22,500 bases of DNA from NCBI GenBank assembly GCA_003427395.1, contig BFEA01000360.1, positions 787,843-810,342 of the forward strand, written 5' to 3'. Made by a program: the position numbers and the translations under genes. The notes below the pieces were generated by a model. It was given only the letters and a program-made list of their open reading frames with translations, had not been told where the DNA came from and did no database searches. Shown here one piece after another: positions 17,280-22,500 of this stretch (its first letter is position 1; each line of letters opens with the position of its first letter). The DNA is from Chara braunii. Taxonomy: Eukaryota > Streptophyta > Charophyceae > Charales > Characeae.

Positions 17280-18170
17280 AGACTAGGTGAGGAAAGGAGA
17301 CAGCGGAGAGCAGCCGAGGAGAGTTGGGTCTCGCAGAAGGTAAAGGTGGCATTAGCCAACACAGTAATGGCACTAGCAGCTGTAGCAGCAACGCACATTA
17401 GAGCCAAGGCCGAGGCAGCAAAGGCTACCATTTCTGCAATGTCCCATGTCTCTTCCCAGGCCTCTTTGATAGGTGTTAGTTAGGGCATATGAGAGCCTTC
17501 CACTAGTCAGTCTGTTCGCATGCAGGACCGCCAACAACAACCCTTGTCAATGGAGGACGTTGAGATTAGAGAAATGGATGTCCTTCACACGGAGTTACAA
17601 CGCCAGATACAGGAGGTAGAGGATAGACGAGATAGAGCTAGAAGAACAAAGCCTAGACTAGAGGCGAGGGAGGTGGAACTAAACAAGTTAGAGGCTTTGG
17701 ATGTGGAAGCCCCTACTAAGCGGACACTTTGGTTCAGTCAGTGTGGCCAAAGTATAGGTCGTGTCTTAGGAAATGCTGGCCACATTAATAGTTGGTCAGA
17801 ATTAGATTCTGGCTGCGTAGAGAGGCCCCAAGCCTACGGTGAGGCCTGCACAACCCGATGTAGTTCCCCCAGGGTGGCAGGTGCGTCTTTGTCATTGCTG
17901 CTTATGAGCGGTCTCTTGGTACTTCGGTTCGACATATTTCCAGCAGGTTGTTCATCAGTAGATAGTGGTGGCAGACTCAAGATCCGCTTCATCTATCCCC
18001 ATATCAACTACTGCAAGTACAGTGCAGCAGCCGGGCCAGCGGCTTGTGCAGCAGGTTAGGCAACCTGTTCCGCCCGTTCAGTCACTGATGCAGCAGGCAC
18101 AAGTGGTTGGTCCACAACCAGAGACGCGTCTAGAGAAGGGAGAAAACGTTGTTGGGGCAAGGTAGTTGGA
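17280..18170 (+). pseudogene. Broken gag-like region of the retrotransposon
   Basis: Several frames follow each other in one direction. At 17280-17483 an Arg/Glu- then Ala-rich helical stretch (ALAAVAATHIRAKAEAAKAT) ends at TAG. At 17520-18059 an ATG-started frame begins with a Gln-, Glu- and Arg-rich coiled-coil-like segment (LQRQIQEVEDRRDRARR); its later half looks out of phase. At 17965-18170 another phase gives a Gln/Pro-rich linker (QPVPPVQSLMQQAQ). Coiled coil plus Q/P-rich linker, about 1.2 kb after the primer-binding site, is what plant gag genes often look like. I see no CCHC zinc knuckle. At least one stop and one frame change interrupt it. The call rests on position and composition, not on a family match. 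Confidence 0.45.
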
Positions 18171-20676
18171 TGGGTAGGCACAGGGCGATGGACAAAACCG
18201 TGATCTTGATTCTTGGGTTAGGGTCAGGTCTCTTGATCAGTTTCTGTTGTTAGGGGAAGAGATGAGACAAGAATGCTTGCAACTCATAAGTTCTCCGACA
18301 TGACAGAGGAAACTAGTTATGTTGCAGGGGTCGTTGTGCTACATCCCTGTTCGCTTCGCTACTCACACTAGACACTTACCTACTAGGAGTAGGAAGTGAT
18401 TCCAATTAGGCTACAAACGATTCTTCTTGTTCTAAAAGGCTTGGACTACGAGGCCGAGCTAATTATCGTGTGTGAGGGTTTGGATGATAGGAGGAAGAAG
18501 AAATGAGCCCGGATCGACGAAAGGACGATCTTGGGGTACATACAGAGCGAGTAGGCGGCCATGAAACCTAAGAGAGGAGTGTTGGCGGTTTGTAGTTAGG
18601 CTGAGGCGACTAGTATGCGGAAGGACAACCAGTCTAGGAGTCAAGGGAAAGGTCCTACTCTGTCTATAAGGATGAGAGAGGGTCTAGGATGTGCGGATAG
18701 ACCGGCTTGAAAGGGGCACCAACAAAATGTATGGCATGAATGGTCAAACCAAGGCGAGGGGTCCTGTTCAGTTGGTCACCACGGTGATGCAGCCCAAAGA
18801 GGGGTAAGGCACCTTCAACCTAGGGAAGCACTGCGAGCACTTTTTTGGGAAGCACATTCGGCCTGTAGAAGTAGTAGTCGCTTCTGCTCTTGTTGAGGTG
18901 GTGGAATCCCTTACCATCTCAAAAGACGGTCAAGGTTACTTACTCCTTAGTGACCCCGCAGGCACATCTGGACCACATAAAGCTTTGTTCATGAGGTGTG
19001 TCTGAGTCCTTAGAGGAGCTAGATGGTGAGACCTGCTAGCCGCCTGCGTGACCAAGTGAAAGGTTCCAAGGAAATCGTAGCAAGGAACTGGTAGACAACA
19101 ATGTAGGTGGCCGTGGGGCTCGCAAACATTGTTCTACCTAAGACTACACTAGTCGCAATTGTATGATAAGTCTGCACATTGGGACCGTGCGCAACGGCTA
19201 AGGCGATTTGTAGTATCTAGCTTAGCCAATACGAAAGCATTAGTGTGTCAAGACTACATAACAGATGTAGTCGGTGCTTCCTCCTATGGGGGAGGGCAAC
19301 TAAGGACAATATTCTAGTTGTCGAAAAGTCATAACCTTTGTGTTAGGTACCACTTCAGGGTTGCAATGTTTCTAGTTGGACAAAGGCAATCACTGTGGGA
19401 AATGTACTAAGTCTTAAATCCGTGGAGGGGCAGGCCCTCCAAACCTCCGTAGAGTAAGAAAATAAGTGTTACGGAGAGTCCAAACCTTCTTACTTGCCAT
19501 CAGGAGTTGAAACCAATAAGGTTGTTCAAGAGATAGGGACCCTTCTACTGTGGGATAGCCCTATAGGATACTGCCAATGATGTCGGGCAGCGACTGGCAA
19601 AGCTAGGGAAGAAGGGATTGATAGGACCACACACGCCTTCCTATAAATCTTCGAGTGTATTAATTGATAAGAAAAAGAAACGGGGACATATAGACCAAGG
19701 ATCCAAAGAATAAAAGAATATAAAAATTAATAACATGAATTTATAGAGGTATCCTATAATACATTATTGAGAATAACTTATTTTTAGATAGACAACGTGG
19801 TGTGGCAGCCTATGTCAGGAACAAGGGATTTTCATCAACCCTACTCTAGAAATTTCGGATATCGGCTATGATAGTTAAAAGTCCTTCATTGTTTAATCCG
19901 ATCCGTGCATCAAATATATTTACAACTAGAGAGATGACAAGAGCAAGATGTTTACATAGAGGACTAGTTCCCAAAGTTTCTTAGGAGAGTTGCCATCTCT
20001 AAGATCACAGGGAATGTGTTGCTGGACTACACAAAGACCAATAGTACTAGAGATCTCTTCTCCAATGAAGGTGGAAGAAAGTGAAACAGACAGATAGTTG
20101 TGCCGAAAGCATAGACCAACGACAAACTTTCTCACATTAGAAAACCGATAACAGCGGCGCATGTCAGCTTAAAGAGAGTTGACAAGCGGCTTAGTAGATT
20201 TTCAACTTACATATGGGATCAAAGACGATCCAGAATCCACACTTCATGTAGGAGAAGGAGTCTGATTGCACATCTTTAGGAATACTATATAAGAATACTA
20301 TATTTTCGGTAATGAATAGTCCTAGATACAACGCAGATGTCTGATGTCTTGGGAAGAACATCTTGAGGTCATCGATGGAGTTGTCAAGCGATTCATACTC
20401 TTTCCTGCGATATCCAGATCACTAATTACCTAATCATCTATCCTGCCATCTATACAACTGTTCTAACTCCGAGTACCTGCCTAAAGAAGGTGCATGCTGC
20501 CCCCAACCATAGCTGAAGACATCAGGAACAAGCTTTGGAGTTGTGAAGCTGTATATTCCGAAATTCAAACCGGGAGAAGGCTTGCAATTACATCAGCGAC
20601 TCTCAACAAGCTAACAACTTTGAGCTCAGTAACAGATGAAATGAACAAAAGGCTTTCTCACGGGACTTTCGAAGCT
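18171..20676. other. Rest of the retrotransposon interior, no recognisable pol
   Basis: One forward phase near 18435-18540 still reads KGLDYEAELIIVCEGLDD before a stop and may be more gag. Beyond it the plus strand has many stops in all frames. I found no YxDD-type reverse transcriptase motif, no protease DTG/DSG in context and no integrase zinc motif. The segment 19640-19790 is A/T-rich. A minus-strand frame at 19926-20162 is discussed as a finding. Confidence 0.5.
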
Positions 20677-20687
20677 AAGGGGGAAGG
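20677..20687 (+). other. Polypurine tract of the LTR retrotransposon
   Basis: AAGGGGGAAGG lies 2 bp before the TG that opens the 3' LTR, the expected plus-strand priming position. Confidence 0.75.
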
Positions 20688-20729
20688 TATGCGAGGATTT
20701 AGTCCCTCAAAAGTGTCTGAAAGTGTCGT

Positions 20730-20752
20730 GCCCGCCCTAAGTGAAGGTTGGT
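20730..20752 (+). promoter_or_regulatory. LTR dyad motif, copy 1 (3' LTR)
   Basis: GCCCGCC, CTAAGTGAA, then GGTTGGT: the right arm has decayed by transitions. Equivalent to 6602-6624. Confidence 0.45.
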
Positions 20753-20913
20753 CTGCAAATATGTGCCAATGCCTGTTTATAGGCCTATGAAACCAGGTTG
20801 AGGGGCCCAAGCAGAGTCTGTTGTAAACCCCATGCGGGCATGGATCTTCGACGAGGCCTTGTTACGAGTTGGCTCCTTGGCATACCCCTGTAGGGCCCTT
20901 TCAGAAAGCATGA

Positions 20914-20936
20914 GCCCGCCCTGAGTGAAGGCGGGC
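20914..20936 (+). promoter_or_regulatory. LTR dyad motif, copy 2 (3' LTR), perfect
   Basis: GCCCGCC and GGCGGGC form perfect 7-bp arms around CTGAGTGAA. Equivalent to 6786-6808 and, in the solo LTR, to 4838-4860. Confidence 0.55.
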
Positions 20937-21872
20937 CCCTGAATTTCAATATGGCCTGAGTTCGTCAATTTCGACAAAGTTTGGTGGGCGCCAGACAGTT
21001 GCCATGCACCAGTTGATTACATCCTCAGTACTCGTGAGAATTAGAAATAATTTGTGAGCCTTCTAGGCTCTTCCAGCAGCACAGGCGAAGCAGGGAGAAC
21101 CTCACGTTTACTTCTGGGTGGTTGGGCAGACCTAACCAATTCAGTCCAAGACCATTGTTTGAATGGGTCTGGGCACATAAGTTACTGGAAACACATGAGG
21201 CCCCGCCACACAGCAAACAGGGCGAGCAATTTCCGTAAAGGAAAGAGCTCGTCACTGGTCAGACATTTGGGCACTAGGTTGTGCATGCGGCAGTGCTGCT
21301 TGAGCGTGCGCTCGCGGGCTGTGCGCTGTGCACTAGAGCTAGTTGGCAGGCAGTGCGCGCGGGCGCTGGAAGAAGGCAGGGTGCTGCGGAGGGCAGCGCC
21401 ATAGCCAGCCCTACATAGCCAGGACTTGGCTTGGACAGCCAGTGGAGGTGGTGGTGGTCTTCGTGCATGAGGAAGAAGACATGGGAGGAAGACAAGGAGA
21501 GGGAGAGAGTGGGAGAGATGAGGATGATGATGTGAGGGCGCATACGTGGTATTAGCGATGGTTTGCATTGGTCGACATCTTCAAGTACTTTGGTGGTTGC
21601 TGACGTCAACAGTTGCATTGTCAATTCGTAGGCAGGACGTAGCTGTGTAGGGAGTAGCTTGGGTGTCGAGCACCAAGTAGGGAGAGAGGGTCTGGATACG
21701 TATGTTGGTGGGGATGGAGTGACTCTCATTGACATTCGGTTTCAGTGTTTCGATTCTCCATTGGTGTAATATTGGTGCAATGCTGCTTTCTGGACACTGT
21801 GGGAATTTCTTGCTTTCAATGTGATTGTGCTATCTGGATGTTGTCATCTCGTCATCTCTCATTTTCCTTGCA

Positions 21873-21876
21873 TTTA
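21873..21876. repeat. Target-site duplication, right (TTTA)
   Basis: Perfect match to 6558-6561. Confidence 0.75.
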
Positions 21877-22395
21877 TTTCCCCCCCAATTCCAGACAGTA
21901 GGGACTTGTCAGTCCCTACTTGTGCCAGTCCCTACTGATGGCCAACTCACTCATTCCCTCTCACCTCTTTTGTCTTGTTCTCCCTTTTTTTTCTCCGTTT
22001 TCTTTTATTTTTCTTTCTTTTTCTAGCATGTCAAGTGTCAACTGGCTATTGAGGCTTTTTCTAGGCCCTACTTCTTGGTTGTGGCTCTTCCAATGCCCAA
22101 GAAGCACTCCGTTATTTCTCAAACTGCAACTGTGGCTCCCCTATGCTCATGGGAGTCCCATTTTGCCTCCATTTTTTCCAAATTGTTGCCTCTCCTACTA
22201 TGATTTGCTTCCGGAGGCTTATTTTTAAAATAAAGTCTCTCTAAGCTGCATTTTCTTTAAGGTGGTTGATCCGAGATATTTCGGATTGCTGCAATGTCTC
22301 TTCCCTCATAGTTTTTTTATTTCCTTTCTTTTTTTGGTCCTCCCGTTTGAATATTTTTTTTTCATGGCCCCCCACAACTCTCTCTTGGAACATCA
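21877..22395. other. Old repeat DNA right of the retrotransposon
   Basis: Pre-insertion continuation of 5813-6557. It parallels 4255-4640: CAGTCCC text, a C/T-rich tract (about 21955-22025), GTCAAGTGTCAA, then the TTTCTCAAACTGC / ATTTCGGATTGC motif pair 164 bp apart (near 22108 and 22272), with CATTTTGCCTCC between. No gene seen. Confidence 0.5.
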
Positions 22396-22495
22396 CAAGT
22401 CCCCGACACTTGTCCCGCACTAGTTCCCGACACTTGTGTTGTCGGTGGTCCCACCGGCACTTGTCCCGCACTAGTCCCCGACACTTGTCTCGCCG
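22396..22495. repeat. ~24-bp tandem repeat, about four copies
   Basis: The word CCCGACACTTGT occurs at 22402, 22426 and 22476, with a variant (ACCGGCACTTGT) at about 22453. Units are AGTCCCCGACACTTGTCCCG-like. The array may continue beyond the window. Related AGTCCC text is at 5880-5945. Confidence 0.75.
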
Positions 22496-22500
22496 GCGGT

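Larger units (their letters stand above)
6562..21872 (+). mobile_element. LTR retrotransposon, degraded or non-autonomous, with an 8.34-kb nested insertion
   Basis: Both LTRs start TGCGAGG and end CCTTGCA. The element has a perfect 4-bp target duplication (TTTA), a tRNA-iMet-type primer-binding site 3 nt after the 5' LTR and a polypurine tract just before the 3' LTR. Removing the nested insertion gives an element of about 7.0 kb: 5' LTR about 1163 bp, internal region 4621 bp, 3' LTR 1183 bp. The internal region has a broken gag-like stretch but no protease, reverse transcriptase, RNase H or integrase motif that I could find. It therefore looks like a large non-autonomous derivative or a heavily decayed copy. 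Superfamily (Gypsy or Copia) cannot be set from the sequence seen. Confidence 0.9.
20690..21872 (+). repeat. 3' LTR, intact (1183 bp)
   Basis: It starts TGCGAGGATTTAG and ends TTCCTTGCA, uninterrupted at the site (21359-21362) where the 5' LTR carries the nested element. It contains the two dyads 184 bp apart and a TTTATAGG box between them. Frames within it (for example 21054-21404) are shadows. Confidence 0.95.

Noticed and set aside
20914-20936. Helitron 3' hairpin
   Set aside because: The dyad lies well inside an LTR with clear TG..CA ends and target duplications, and no CTRR end follows.

Overview
This is eukaryotic, repeat-dominated DNA, most likely from a land plant with a large transposon-rich genome. 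The support is a plant-style LTR retrotransposon with a near-canonical initiator-tRNA-Met primer-binding site, nested insertions, a solo LTR, a ~173-bp satellite, a higher-order minisatellite and long polypurine and ATT tracts. I see no rRNA, tRNA, CRISPR or conventional host gene. All comparisons were made by eye.

Layout. 1-1010: (GA)n, then about 19 copies of a 43-53 bp minisatellite with a ~430-bp higher-order period. 1016-1824: unassigned. About 1825-2790: five to six copies of a ~173-bp satellite carrying a hairpin. 2852-3075: almost pure purine. 3076-4762: intergenic, grading into an old repeat that recurs at 5813-6557 and 21877-22330. 4763-5808: solo LTR with perfect 4-bp target duplications (TTGA). 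6562-21872: one LTR retrotransposon flanked by TTTA on both sides. Its 3' LTR (20690-21872) is intact. Its 5' LTR is split into 6562-7218 and 15559-16068 by an 8.34-kb insertion.

The insertion (7219-15558) is the most interesting object. Its ends are set independently by comparison with the intact 3' LTR. At exactly those points it begins TGTCG and ends CGACA, flanked by a 4-bp target duplication (GCAG/GCGG, one mismatch). I found no LTR pair, and no reverse transcriptase, transposase or integrase. It carries three diverged direct repeats with ATT tracts and hairpins, several degenerate 12- and 13-bp arrays, and a set of small unrecognised plus-strand reading frames. Two of these (83 and 84 codons) align end to end without gaps and look like paralogues. 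Two others overlap near the right end, and one of them ends in an RGRG-basic tail like that of the left-hand frame.

The internal region of the outer retrotransposon (16069-20689) has a primer-binding site, a broken gag-like region and a polypurine tract, but no recognisable pol. It is degraded or non-autonomous. Order of events: older repeats, then the LTR family (solo LTR and full element), then the 8.34-kb element landing in the 5' LTR. The two LTRs differ at very roughly 7-10% of positions by hand count, mostly transitions, so the outer insertion is not recent.
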